Counted from the stretch's first letter, positions 6,648 through 14,317 are shown. The stretch: 33,753 nucleotides of DNA from Polynucleobacter meluiroseus (GCA_945947155.1 CAMEXM010000019.1:1-33753); one strand, 5' to 3'. Notes: generated by a model from the sequence alone, not told the origin. A program made the numbers and translations.

Positions 6648-7534
6648 TCAAGGCATAAGGCAGATCGGATGGTTTGTGCATGAATATCGACCGTGAGATT
6701 GATGTCCTTGCCATATCCGCCCGCCATTGCAATGGCCACCGGTAGCGCATTGGCTGCGGCCCAGTTGTAGACCTGCTGATCGCGTTCCCGCATTCCTTCT
6801 TTCGTCAGACTGAGCTTACCCAAGCGGTCATGTTCATGGGGATCTGCGCCAGCAAGGTAGATAATAAATTGGGGATCAAATTGAGTCTGAAGGACATGGA
6901 GCGCATTACTTAAGGCATCCAAGTACATGGCATCACCGCACCCATCGGGTAGTGCTACGTCTAAATTACTTTCTTCTTTCTGAAACGGAAAGTTATTTTC
7001 GCCGTGCAGGGACAGGGTAAAAATACCTTCATCGTTTTTTAGAATCGCGGCAGTACCATTGCCCTGGTGTACGTCCAGGTCAACGATGGCCACCCGAAAA
7101 TCACCACCTTGGGTTTTTTGCAGCACGCGTGCAGCGACAGCGGCATCGTTAAAGACACAAAAACCACCGCCATGGTCTCGGTAGGCGTGGTGGGTGCCGC
7201 CCGCTAAATTAACCGCTACTCCATCGATAAGGGCCGACTGGCATGCCGCAATGGTAGCGCCAACCGATCGCTTAGAGCGCTCGACCATGCGCTCACTCCA
7301 AGGAAAGCCGATTGCGCTTTGCTCTTGAGGGCTGAGCTGACCCGCAACTACTTTTTGAATGTAGCTTGGTGTATGCGCGTAGAGTAAATGGGTATCGCTT
7401 GCAACTGGTGCCTCGATCAACTGAATCTGGGGATGCATCGCAATGGCTTCCCGCAGTAAGCGGTACTTCTGCATGGGAAAGCGATGGCCTTCAGGCAGCG
7501 GCAAGACAAAGTGGTCGGTGTAGAACGCCTTCAC
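6620..7534 (-). CDS. Histone deacetylase superfamily amidohydrolase
   Basis: A 304-residue class II-like bacterial deacetylase. The key elements are GGTHHAYRDHGGGFCVFND (112-130), with the catalytic His pair at 115-116, and VDLDVHQGNGT (151-161), with zinc ligands D154 and H156. GADPHEHDRLG (229-239) carries the third ligand D231, and GGYG (272-275) completes the active site. Bacterial members hydrolyse acetyl-amides such as acetylated polyamines or metabolites; the substrate is not evident. It lies 12 bases after the renalase-like gene and is probably in one operon with it. Its last 28 bases overlap the cryptochrome gene on the other strand. Confidence 0.9.
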   Translation of the reverse strand: MKAFYTDHFVLPLPEGHRFPMQKYRLLREAIAMHPQIQLIEAPVASDTHLLYAHTPSYIQKVVAGQLSPQEQSAIGFPWSERMVERSKRSVGATIAACQSALIDGVAVNLAGGTHHAYRDHGGGFCVFNDAAVAARVLQKTQGGDFRVAIVDLDVHQGNGTAAILKNDEGIFTLSLHGENNFPFQKEESNLDVALPDGCGDAMYLDALSNALHVLQTQFDPQFIIYLAGADPHEHDRLGKLSLTKEGMRERDQQVYNWAAANALPVAIAMAGGYGKDINLTVDIHAQTIRSALCLDQSLNHSAR

Positions 7535-7546
7535 AGAAGCTCTAAA

Positions 7547-8551
7547 TTAATCTGCGGTAATGATAGTGTTTGCCAATGCTTGGCCGCTGAGCCATGCGCC
7601 TTCTACTCGGCCACCATTTAACCAATCACCGCAATACCCAATGCCGCGTTCAAAGTCGCAATGAAAGCCTTCTTGCAAGCTGGTGGCACTGCTGGCGTAG
7701 CGCCAGCGATGGATCGCATGTGCTGCTGGAGCCTTACCACCCAGGGCAATAAAAGCCGCAATCATTTGGGGTGCAATGGTGAGTGGGTCGGCATCAATGT
7801 GATCTTGGCTCCATTGCGATTGAGCATGAATCACCCATACTTCCTCGCCGGTGCGCTGGGGTTTGGCATTATTGCGTGCCACCCAACTCAGAATGCCCTC
7901 ATTAATGAAGGCGGCTTCAAACGGCATAGTAATCGCTTGATTGAAGCGCAACATCATGGTCCAGCACCCTTCGGTTTTTGCTTTTTCGTGCAACCCGGTA
8001 ATAGCAGGATCAATTGCTTTAGTCAGCGCAAGTGCTTGGGGCGCTGGTATTGCCAAAATTACCCAATCGGGATGGTAATTGAGTAGGCCGTATTCCGCTG
8101 TATTTAATTGCCACTGCTGTTGCGCTCGATTTATGGATGAGATGGTATGGCCGGTATGTATTTCAAGGGATTTAGCTAAGTGGTGGGCAGGCGAAGTCAT
8201 CCACGGCGTACCAACATAGCGTGCATCACTGGACTTACTGCTATGCCATGCTTGGTTTTCATAGACCCCAATTGGGGTTTGCCATTGTGCTGCCACCCCT
8301 TGCTCAAGCCAAATTGCCAATTGATTCTGAAAAGCGGGGTCGCGCGCAGTGAAGTAGCGCGCACCATGATCGCATTGCCAGCCATCGCTCTTACGTGTGC
8401 TCATGCGTCCAGCAACGCCACGGCTTTTTTCAAATACTTTGACCTGGATTCCTGCTTTAGCTAAGGCGCTCGCGCAACTCAGGCCAGCCAAGCCAGCGCC
8501 GATAACGGCAACCTGACTTTTTTTCTCTATCCTAGGTAGAATCAATGCCAT
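7547..8551 (-). CDS. Renalase-like FAD-dependent oxidoreductase
   Basis: A 334-residue flavoprotein. The dinucleotide-binding motif VAVIGAGLAGLSCASAL is at residues 14-30, followed by FEKSRGVAGRMSTR with the acidic ribose-binding residue. CDHGARYFTARDP is typical of renalase-like amine oxidoreductases, and GIGYCGDWLNGGRVEGAW near the C-terminus is the second FAD-binding segment. Bacterial renalases oxidise isomeric dihydro-NAD(P) species, but many family members are uncharacterised. Such genes often accompany photolyase genes, which matches the DASH gene next door. It probably heads a two-gene operon with the deacetylase. Its start is only 27 bases from the divergent Cys-rich gene. Confidence 0.88.
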   Translation of the reverse strand: MALILPRIEKKSQVAVIGAGLAGLSCASALAKAGIQVKVFEKSRGVAGRMSTRKSDGWQCDHGARYFTARDPAFQNQLAIWLEQGVAAQWQTPIGVYENQAWHSSKSSDARYVGTPWMTSPAHHLAKSLEIHTGHTISSINRAQQQWQLNTAEYGLLNYHPDWVILAIPAPQALALTKAIDPAITGLHEKAKTEGCWTMMLRFNQAITMPFEAAFINEGILSWVARNNAKPQRTGEEVWVIHAQSQWSQDHIDADPLTIAPQMIAAFIALGGKAPAAHAIHRWRYASSATSLQEGFHCDFERGIGYCGDWLNGGRVEGAWLSGQALANTIITAD

Positions 8552-8578
8552 GGCGTATTTTTATGGGCGGAGTCTGAA

Positions 8579-8779
8579 ATGAGTAATTTAGATATGCGGT
8601 GTTGTGGTTCCGGCGTTTGCATTATCAACGATGCAGGCGAGTGTTGGTGCGGTCAACGCTGGGATGGAACGAAGATGAGCTTTGTGCCTTTGAGCAGCAC
8701 GCCTAAAGCAGAAGAAGGCCTTGATAGCCAAGCAGCTGCCTCCAATCAAACCAAAAATCAGGCCGACACAAAATCCTAG
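8579..8779 (+). CDS. Cys-rich mini-protein, 66 residues
   Basis: The N-terminal part is MSNLDMRCCGSGVCIIN followed by GECWCGQRWDG, giving five cysteines in a CC-x4-C-x7-C-x-C arrangement. The rest (from about residue 40) is a low-complexity polar tail. The pattern could bind a metal or iron-sulfur centre, or hold disulfides, but no known family function is recalled. GGAG lies 7 bases before the ATG. It is divergent from the renalase-like gene with 27 bases between starts, and its TAG stop shares the tetranucleotide CTAG with the stop of the convergent gene. Confidence 0.75.
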   Translation: MSNLDMRCCGSGVCIINDAGECWCGQRWDGTKMSFVPLSSTPKAEEGLDSQAAASNQTKNQADTKS

Positions 8780-9120
8780 ACTTGCAGTTTAGGCTCAGAT
8801 GGAATGCATGAGCGGCCAGCTTGCTGCTCTGCTTGTTTTAGCCAGGTGGGCTTTGCGCCCTTAGCACTATTGCCCATGTCGCGAAATTGCTCTGGAGTGA
8901 GCTTTTTCTCTAAGGCACCAACAACACAACTGCAATACGGAATGAAGTCAGCGTCACTTACCTTATCGCTTAGCCGTTGGTGAATGGTGCGCTGTTGCTC
9001 AATGCACTGTTGTGTAAAGCGCTCTTTTTGTTTTGAGCTGGCCTGAGCGAGGGATGGACTTGCATTAAGTAAGCAAACACTTACTAGAATTGCTCCAAGG
9101 GGTTTAAAAACGGAGTGCAT
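8776..9120 (-). CDS. Small exported protein with Cys-x-Cys motif, unknown function
   Basis: A 114-residue protein with a signal peptide: MHSVFKPLGAILVSVCLLN then SPSLAQA, with cleavage probably after SLA or AQA. The mature part has CIEQQ, YCSCVVGALEKKLTPEQF and a final GRSCIP, so four cysteines may form two disulfides in the periplasm. The YCxC--GALEKKLTPEQF arrangement recurs in small uncharacterised proteobacterial exported proteins. I chose the ATG at 9120; a TTG at 9132 would add four charged residues before the signal. The stop shares CTAG (8776-8779) with the convergent Cys-rich gene. Confidence 0.72.
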   Translation of the reverse strand: MHSVFKPLGAILVSVCLLNASPSLAQASSKQKERFTQQCIEQQRTIHQRLSDKVSDADFIPYCSCVVGALEKKLTPEQFRDMGNSAKGAKPTWLKQAEQQAGRSCIPSEPKLQV

Positions 9121-9181
9121 GCGGTGTTCCAATCGATTAACCCACTGTGAGCAAACTTCAACCCGTGTAATGGTAGGGTAA

Positions 9182-9277
9182 TTAGCGAATCCGTGCTGCT
9201 TGGTAACGCAGGAACGCTTTTCTACCAGCCAGAAGGGCGGTGAAAACTAAGGCGATGGTGGAGAAAAATGATTTCAT
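9182..9277 (-). CDS. Possible 31-residue membrane peptide
   Basis: The frame reads MKSFFSTIALVFTALLAGRK and ends AFLRYQAARIR. It is one hydrophobic helix with a strongly basic C-terminus. AAAGAG lies 4 bases before the ATG. It fills the otherwise empty 268-base gap between two minus-strand genes, and a small inverted repeat lies 33 bases upstream. Short helix-plus-basic-tail peptides can be membrane regulators or type I toxins; neither is shown here. Confidence 0.4.
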   Translation of the reverse strand: MKSFFSTIALVFTALLAGRKAFLRYQAARIR

Positions 9278-9309
9278 GAGGCTCTTTCTAGTTAAATTAG
9301 ACTACTTTT

Positions 9310-9325
9310 TAAGGGAAAACCCTTA
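9310..9325. other. Inverted repeat TAAGGG-AAAA-CCCTTA
   Basis: A perfect 6-base inverted repeat with a 4-base loop lies between the glutathione peroxidase gene and the 31-residue peptide. There is no T run after it on either strand, so it is not a standard terminator. It could be an operator for the peptide gene or an RNA hairpin at the 3' end of the peroxidase transcript. Confidence 0.25.
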
Positions 9326-9388
9326 TACCAACTATACGCTTTTAACTAGGGGTGCGCAGAGGCCCATAAAACCCCAATTCCAGTAGAC

Positions 9389-9874
9389 CTATTCCGAGCT
9401 TTGTAAGGCCTTTTGGATAGCGTTTGCAATGCTGGCTGGATCGTCTGCAGAGCCATAACGGCGTATCACCTGTCCTTTGCGATCAACCAAAAACTTCGTG
9501 AAATTCCATTTGATCGCTTCTGTACCCAAAATACCAGGGGCGGCATGCTTTAGGAATTGAAATAAGGGGTGGGCACTCTCGCCATTGACATCGGTTTTTT
9601 CAAATAGCGGGAAAGTGGTCTGATAGCGCGTATTACAAAATTGCTCGATTTCAGTAGCGCTGCCCGGTTCCTGTCCACCGAATTGATTACACGGAAAGCC
9701 CAGCACTTCAAATCCGCGATCCTTAAATTGCGCATAGATGCTTTGTAGGCCGACATACTGGCTAGTAAAGCCGCAACGACTGGCAACGTTAACGATTAGC
9801 AGGACTTTGCCGATGTAATCATTCATCTGTTCAGTATCACCATTCAACCGAGTGAGATTAATATTTGGCAGCAT
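9389..9874 (-). CDS. Glutathione peroxidase family protein (Cys type, probably thioredoxin-dependent)
   Basis: From the ATG at 9874 the protein has 161 residues. The peroxidatic cysteine is C34 in NVASRCGFT. The Gln is Q68 in GFPCNQFGGQEPGS, and the Trp-Asn pair is W123-N124 in IKWNFTKF, completing the catalytic set. C80 in EQFCNTRYQ sits at the resolving-cysteine position of thioredoxin-dependent members. The reaction is reduction of H2O2 or lipid peroxides. AAAGGA lies 7 bases before the chosen ATG; a longer reading from 9904 lacks a comparable site. The start overlaps the end of the MpaB-like gene by 17 bases, indicating co-transcription. Confidence 0.93.
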   Translation of the reverse strand: MLPNINLTRLNGDTEQMNDYIGKVLLIVNVASRCGFTSQYVGLQSIYAQFKDRGFEVLGFPCNQFGGQEPGSATEIEQFCNTRYQTTFPLFEKTDVNGESAHPLFQFLKHAAPGILGTEAIKWNFTKFLVDRKGQVIRRYGSADDPASIANAIQKALQSSE

Positions 9875-10757
9875 GGGGATTTCCTTTGTTGGAATTGAGT
9901 CCATAAATACGACGGTAAGAGTGGGCAGCTACCCCGTTTTGCAGTGCCTTACGGACGGGTTTTGCAATTAGGTTAATGGCGGATTGAACTGCGTTTCGTT
10001 CAAACGCCGACGGGACTTTACGGCCGATGAGTGGATAGGCCCAGTCGGGTAAATTGAGGAAACCGGCTTTGCTGACGAGTCGAACAAATGGCCGTGAATG
10101 CAAGCTGCTGGGGTATTCATCCAGCAGGGTTACTATGGCGCGAGCCCGCTCGCCGAAGTGTAGCTCGGGTACATAAGCGGCAATCGCCTTATCCGTATCG
10201 AGCGCCGTACCAGGCAGGTCAACTGCGCCGAGTCGATTTCCAATTAAGCGCATTTCGATAAAGTAGCGGTCTATGTCGGTCTTAGCTAAATTAGGATTGC
10301 GATAGCGCAAGTAAGCACGCATGAAGCTGCTGGTTTCGGTCAGGTGGACCCAGTTTAATAAATGCGGATCGCTGGCGCTGTAAGGCTTGCCAAATTCATC
10401 GGCGCCTGTAATGTGCCCATGAATGCGGTTCACCTTATCAATCATCTGATTGGCCATTGCAGTCGGTCCATACGTGGTGGCGGCAATAAAAAAAGCAGTG
10501 CGGCCTAGGCGACCCTGTAAATCCCTCCGAAAGCTAGAGTGGTCCCAGACCCCAGCGAGCGCCCCTGGGTGCAATGCCTGCAAGACCAGTGATGAAATAC
10601 CACCGATCATCATCGCCATAAAATCAGCATGCACTTCCCATGGCATAGAGTCAGGACCGAGCAGGCCAGGATCGCCGGCAGGCGTGAGGAAGGCGGTAGG
10701 TGGCCCACTTCCACTAACCAATTGACGAATCATTTGCTGAATAAAGAGATCCACCAT
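9858..10757 (-). CDS. MpaB/DUF2236-type oxygenase
   Basis: A 299-residue protein of the DUF2236 family, which includes the fungal MpaB' and rubber-degrading latex clearing proteins; these bind heme. Diagnostic parts are LQALHPGALAGVWDHSSF (about 59-76), RLGRTAFFIAATTYG, VNRIHGHITG, and YSASDPHLLNWVH. Histidines in these segments are the heme-ligand and active-site candidates. The bacterial substrates are mostly unknown. I take the ATG at 10757, which has AAGGA 6 bases upstream, over the GTG directly before it. It overlaps the glutathione peroxidase gene by 17 bases, linking an oxygenase with a peroxide-removing enzyme. Confidence 0.85.
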   Translation of the reverse strand: MVDLFIQQMIRQLVSGSGPPTAFLTPAGDPGLLGPDSMPWEVHADFMAMMIGGISSLVLQALHPGALAGVWDHSSFRRDLQGRLGRTAFFIAATTYGPTAMANQMIDKVNRIHGHITGADEFGKPYSASDPHLLNWVHLTETSSFMRAYLRYRNPNLAKTDIDRYFIEMRLIGNRLGAVDLPGTALDTDKAIAAYVPELHFGERARAIVTLLDEYPSSLHSRPFVRLVSKAGFLNLPDWAYPLIGRKVPSAFERNAVQSAINLIAKPVRKALQNGVAAHSYRRIYGLNSNKGNPHAAKY

Positions 10758-10789
10758 CACGATCCTTGACTCACGTTAAATGAAAGAGA

Positions 10790-11437
10790 TCAATGAAGCG
10801 TTGAATTTAAATCAACGCCATCCTCGAGCAGCTCTTGAATTAAATCCAGGCGCAATCGCGGATTATCTTGCATTAGCAGGTGATTTTTTTGGGAAACTGA
10901 AAGTGGCAGTATCTCCGCTAAGCGATTCGAGACCCACGCGCAATCAGTCAGGCGATAGGGCTCTTGAAAAGGCAACTGACCTTCGCTGAGCCCTTGCTTT
11001 TGTACCGAAGTAATAATTTCAGAAAGGAGTAGAGCGGCATCATTCAATTCATCCGGAATTGCCATGCCTGGATCCGCGGCAATGCACTGCACCTCGCCCA
11101 TCCATAAACCGTTTTTCTCGCGCCTAGACTGCAGCAGTGTAAACCGCGCATGTCCGACAGAGCGTGTCATATAAAGGGCTGGCTGGATGGGATCAAATTC
11201 AATAATTTGGGCGAGGGTGCCAAACTGAGATAAGAGGATATTGGGCTTTGCCGGATCTTCTATTTCAGCGCCTTCCTCAATACCAACAATCCCAAAGAAT
11301 TCTTGATTTTTAAAGCAGGTTTTCATCATATCAAGGTAGCGCACCTCAAATATCTTGAGTGCAATTATGCCGTCAGGAAATAAAACCGTTTGCAACGGAA
11401 ATAAGGGAATCCAAAAAGGTTTTGTGATATCGGTCAT
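10790..11437 (-). CDS. LON-substrate-binding-domain protein (no protease domain)
   Basis: A 215-residue protein made only of the N-terminal LON domain. The start WIPLFPLQTVLFPDG (9-23) and LKIFEVRYLDMM (27-38) are the hallmark of the domain. The ATPase and Ser/Lys protease parts of Lon are absent, as in the short LON-domain proteins common in proteobacteria. The role of these is unclear; substrate recruitment or stress-related binding has been suggested. It lies 32 bases upstream of the MpaB-like gene and about 50 bases downstream of the hydrolase gene, on the same strand, so an operon is likely. Confidence 0.88.
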   Translation of the reverse strand: MTDITKPFWIPLFPLQTVLFPDGIIALKIFEVRYLDMMKTCFKNQEFFGIVGIEEGAEIEDPAKPNILLSQFGTLAQIIEFDPIQPALYMTRSVGHARFTLLQSRREKNGLWMGEVQCIAADPGMAIPDELNDAALLLSEIITSVQKQGLSEGQLPFQEPYRLTDCAWVSNRLAEILPLSVSQKNHLLMQDNPRLRLDLIQELLEDGVDLNSTLH

Positions 11438-11490
11438 AACTGCAATGTACAGGATCTAATGCAATTCTGCAGAGGGGCAATAGATATCAC

Positions 11491-12468
11491 TTAAGAAACG
11501 ACCTTCGATAGAATCGCCTCGTGGCGCATGGCCCACGTTGGAATACCGGACTCTTGGTTATTTAAAACCTGCGCTATAAAGTCAAGGCTAAGCTCTTGTG
11601 TCGCCTCTTTCACTTGCTGGTTTAAAACGGCGCCACCGGAACGGGTAAGGTCAGTAAACATGCTATGCGAGCCGCCCTCAAAAACAGCCAAGGCTTTGCG
11701 TTCACTACCAATGGCTTCAAAAATGGCTAAGCGATCAGGGTAGCCGCTAAAGTAGCCTGGAATTTGGATGTTGTCGTCAGTGGCTGTAATGTGTAGGGTA
11801 GGTAAGCGAACTGGCTGCAAGATGGAGTCCACTGAATTTTGACCATAGAACCGTGGCGCTGAAATCAGGATAGCGGCATTGATACGCGGATCGCGTAAAT
11901 CAATTGGAATGGCGTTACGACTAACGCGCGCACCAGAGGCAAGCAGGGTGGTATTGGCTCCATACGAGTGTCCGGCGGCAATAATCTGATGCGGGTTGAT
12001 TGCTTGGCCAAGCGGGTTGCTCAAGATATGTGTCAATGCAAAGCGTAAATCAAATACCCTAGCAAGGGCTTCTTTTTCCTGGGCTGCCTCTTGCAGTCTG
12101 GAAACCAAATTAAAGGGGTTGCCAAACCAGATGGAACGATCACTGCCAACGTGCTGGACGTGTAAGCTCGCTAGTCCATGGCTTGCCCAATAGCTTCCGA
12201 GGTAGCTATAGCCTAAGCGCGATCCGCCGATGCCATGCGAAAAAATAATCAGGGGCGCGGGGGCCGCAGAGAATGATGCAACTGGCTGGTAAAGCCGAAC
12301 AGGGACAGGGCGCTCACGGGAATCATCAAACCAATCGAGATCGTGGATCTGAAATGCAGACGTGGAGGCAATTCCGTTCAGCGGAAAAAAAGCAAGCGAG
12401 GGCGCAGCCACTGCCAGCGCCGCCGCTGGAATCTGTTTTAAAAATCGCCTTCTAGAAAAATGAGCCAT
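11491..12468 (-). CDS. Tat-exported alpha/beta hydrolase (PAF-acetylhydrolase/dienelactone hydrolase-like)
   Basis: From the ATG at 12468 this is a 325-residue protein. A twin-arginine signal SRRRFLK (5-11) is followed by a hydrophobic, Ala-rich stretch, so export is through the Tat pathway. The oxyanion-side HGIGG is at 78-82 and the nucleophile elbow is G166-H-S-Y-G170 with S168. A later TATDDNIQIPG probably carries the acid, and GGSHSMF the catalytic His. A longer reading from a TTG at 12498 would put nine extra residues before the signal and has no better ribosome site. The substrate is unknown; an ester or lipid is likely. It may be the first gene of the run that ends with the peroxidase. 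Confidence 0.82.
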   Translation of the reverse strand: MAHFSRRRFLKQIPAAALAVAAPSLAFFPLNGIASTSAFQIHDLDWFDDSRERPVPVRLYQPVASFSAAPAPLIIFSHGIGGSRLGYSYLGSYWASHGLASLHVQHVGSDRSIWFGNPFNLVSRLQEAAQEKEALARVFDLRFALTHILSNPLGQAINPHQIIAAGHSYGANTTLLASGARVSRNAIPIDLRDPRINAAILISAPRFYGQNSVDSILQPVRLPTLHITATDDNIQIPGYFSGYPDRLAIFEAIGSERKALAVFEGGSHSMFTDLTRSGGAVLNQQVKEATQELSLDFIAQVLNNQESGIPTWAMRHEAILSKVVS

Positions 12469-12531
12469 GGTGCATTCTATTTTGCTTTTATTAATCAAGC
12501 AGCAGGGCTACTGATTCAGCTAAGCGGGGCC

Positions 12532-12798
12532 CTATCGATTATCGCGTCGACGGCGCGCTAGGAATTGCACCAAGCGAAAATGACCGTAGCCCATGACAAG
12601 GGCAAACACAGCAATCGAGTACTTAATCTCAATTCCGGTCAGGGATTGCGTAATGGTAGAAAACAGTGCGGACCACAGCATGATGCTGAGGTAAGAAACC
12701 ACAATCAGGGGCTCCTTGATGCGCGTGCCATCAAATGCCTTGGTGTATGCCACCGCAATCGGGGCCAATGAGAGCAGGAGGTAAAGGAATATCTTCAT
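12532..12798 (-). CDS. Small integral membrane protein, 88 residues
   Basis: Three hydrophobic segments are visible: about 2-18 (IFLYLLLSLAPIAVAY), 31-53 (LIVVSYLSIMLWSALFSTI) and 60-78 (YSIAVFALVMGYGHFRLV). The C-terminus is very basic (ARRRRDNR), predicting that end in the cytoplasm. No known family was recognised. It stands between the hydrolase and the cytochrome c gene, all on the minus strand, with gaps of 60-80 bases, so shared transcription is possible but not shown. Confidence 0.68.
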   Translation of the reverse strand: MKIFLYLLLSLAPIAVAYTKAFDGTRIKEPLIVVSYLSIMLWSALFSTITQSLTGIEIKYSIAVFALVMGYGHFRLVQFLARRRRDNR

Positions 12799-12842
12799 GA
12801 ATATGGGTAATTTTATTGCATTAGAACGATTGGATTTGCTGA

Positions 12843-13181
12843 TTAGTTGTTGCTATCCAAAATCCACTCAGCGAGTTTTTTGGCATCTGCCTCACTTATT
12901 TTGGTATTGGCAGGCATCACGACAACACCCCAAACGCCACCACCACCCAGTCGAATTTTAGTTGCCAGCGTATCCACCATTTGTGTCCGCGGTTGACTCT
13001 GATACCGAGTCGCGATGGCTTTATAGGATGGACCAACTACCTTGCGATCCATGGCGTGGCAACCCATGCAGGTGTTCTTTTTGGCTAAATCCGCAGATGC
13101 GTGCGCTGGAATCAATGGTGTGAAGAACAGGCTAAGCGCTAAGCTTGCAGTCAATACAGGGCGTGTTTTAAATGGAGTCAT
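12843..13181 (-). CDS. Small periplasmic cytochrome c (class I, c551/c552-like)
   Basis: From the ATG at 13181 the protein has 112 residues: a signal peptide (1-30, ending PAHASA), the heme-binding C38-MG-C41-H42, and the axial Met in VVMPANT (M89). KKLAEWIL is the usual C-terminal helix. Size and motif spacing fit a mono-heme class I cytochrome c of the c551/c552 type, an electron carrier in the periplasm. An alternative GTG at 13190 has no better ribosome site. Its heme would be attached by the Ccm system encoded at 20.8-27.4 kb. Confidence 0.9.
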   Translation of the reverse strand: MTPFKTRPVLTASLALSLFFTPLIPAHASADLAKKNTCMGCHAMDRKVVGPSYKAIATRYQSQPRTQMVDTLATKIRLGGGGVWGVVVMPANTKISEADAKKLAEWILDSNN

Positions 13182-13190
13182 AGTCACCAC

Positions 13191-13240
13191 TGTACAGGGT
13201 TCTTCTCAGTCAATAACCCCATGTACAAGCCCCTTATTGA
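13191..13240. promoter_or_regulatory. Paired TGTACA palindromes and a TCAATAA/TTATTGA inverted repeat
   Basis: The 56-base gap between the iron-transport ATPase stop and the cytochrome c start holds TGTACA at 13191-13196 and 13222-13227. These are 31 bases apart, close to three helical turns. A perfect inverted repeat TCAATAA (13210-13216) / TTATTGA (13234-13240) encloses the second. The arrangement looks like a regulator-binding region for the cytochrome c gene or a structured transcript end. No -10/-35 pair is clear. Confidence 0.25.
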
Positions 13241-13246
13241 GTCGGC

Positions 13247-14317
13247 TTAGTCTGAAAAAGTAACGACGTGATCTGCGCCTAATCGAATACCAATTTTCTC
13301 GCCAATGTGATGGTCGTGGTGGCTGGGGACGTAGGCAAATACTTCTTGGCCTGAGGCGAGCTTTAAGGTGTATAAAAAATCAGCACCCCGAAATGTTTTG
13401 CGAATCACTTCTGCTAAAAGTGGGCTGGCATCATCGTGCTGAATATCATCGGCACGCAGCAGCACATCCACTATTCTGCCAATCGGATCGTGGTGATCAT
13501 TGTCTAATTTGAGCTTGCCGAGCTCGATTTCAACCATGGCATTGTCCTGAATCGCACCCTTTACAAATACCCCGCGGCCAATAAAGTCAGCTACGTAGCG
13601 ATTGACGGGTTGATGATACAAATCATAAGGTGTATCCCATTGCACAATATTGCCGTCATTCATGACGCCGATGTGATCGGCAATCGCGAATGCCTCAAAC
13701 TGATCGTGGGTTACCAAAAGTGCAGTGACCCCATTGTTTTTTAAGATGTCACGCATTTCAGAAGCAAGGCGTTCCCGTAAGTCCACGTCCAAACTCGAAA
13801 ATGGCTCATCTAACAGGATTAAGTCGGGCTCTGGGGCCATTGCCCGAGCCAATGCAACCCGTTGCTGTTGGCCGCCGCTCAGCTCATGGGGATAGGCTTG
13901 GCTCTTCTCGGCGAGCGAGACCTTTTCCAGCCAATTCATGGCAACTGCGTGACGCTGGCTTGCGGGCAGGGCGCCAAGACCAAACATCACGTTCTCAATA
14001 ACGGATAAATGGGGAAACAAGGCGAAATCCTGAAATACCATCCCCACCCTGCGCTGACTGGGGGCTAGGTTTACTGTAGGGGAGCTAACCACCTTGTCAT
14101 GCAACTTAATTTGACCGCGTTGCAAGGGCTCAAAACCACAAATAGCCCTTAAAACGGTTGACTTACCGCAGCCCGATGGCCCTAATAGGCAGGCAATGCC
14201 GCCCGGCTCAAGCTGAAGATTGAGATCATGCACGATGCGCATCCAGCCCTTACCGTTCGGTTTAGGATAGGCAATTTCAATTTCTTCAAGCGAAAGTAGG
14301 GACTTAGATGAATTCAT
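13247..14317 (-). CDS. fbpC: Ferric iron ABC importer, ATP-binding subunit (FbpC-like)
   Basis: A 356-residue ABC ATPase. Walker A GPSGCGKST is at 46-54, the Q-loop Gln at 96, signature LSGGQQQRVALARAM at 146-160, and Walker B LILLDEP at 166-172. The switch His is H204, and a C-terminal TOBE-like regulatory domain occupies about 240-356. Length and sequence style match the FbpC/PotA-type importers, and the divergent FbpB-type permease makes iron the best guess; spermidine or thiamine importers are less likely. It sits on the inner face of the membrane and powers uptake. The start ATG lies 73 bases from the permease ATG. Confidence 0.87.
   Translation of the reverse strand: MNSSKSLLSLEEIEIAYPKPNGKGWMRIVHDLNLQLEPGGIACLLGPSGCGKSTVLRAICGFEPLQRGQIKLHDKVVSSPTVNLAPSQRRVGMVFQDFALFPHLSVIENVMFGLGALPASQRHAVAMNWLEKVSLAEKSQAYPHELSGGQQQRVALARAMAPEPDLILLDEPFSSLDVDLRERLASEMRDILKNNGVTALLVTHDQFEAFAIADHIGVMNDGNIVQWDTPYDLYHQPVNRYVADFIGRGVFVKGAIQDNAMVEIELGKLKLDNDHHDPIGRIVDVLLRADDIQHDDASPLLAEVIRKTFRGADFLYTLKLASGQEVFAYVPSHHDHHIGEKIGIRLGADHVVTFSD

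Noticed and set aside
7661..8086. Plus-strand open frame of 141 codons opposite the renalase-like gene
   Set aside because: The minus strand there encodes a flavoprotein with intact FAD motifs; the plus frame has no family features.
9310..9325. Intrinsic terminator for the glutathione peroxidase or peptide gene
   Set aside because: The stem is only 6 bases and no T run follows on either strand; it was listed as an inverted repeat only.
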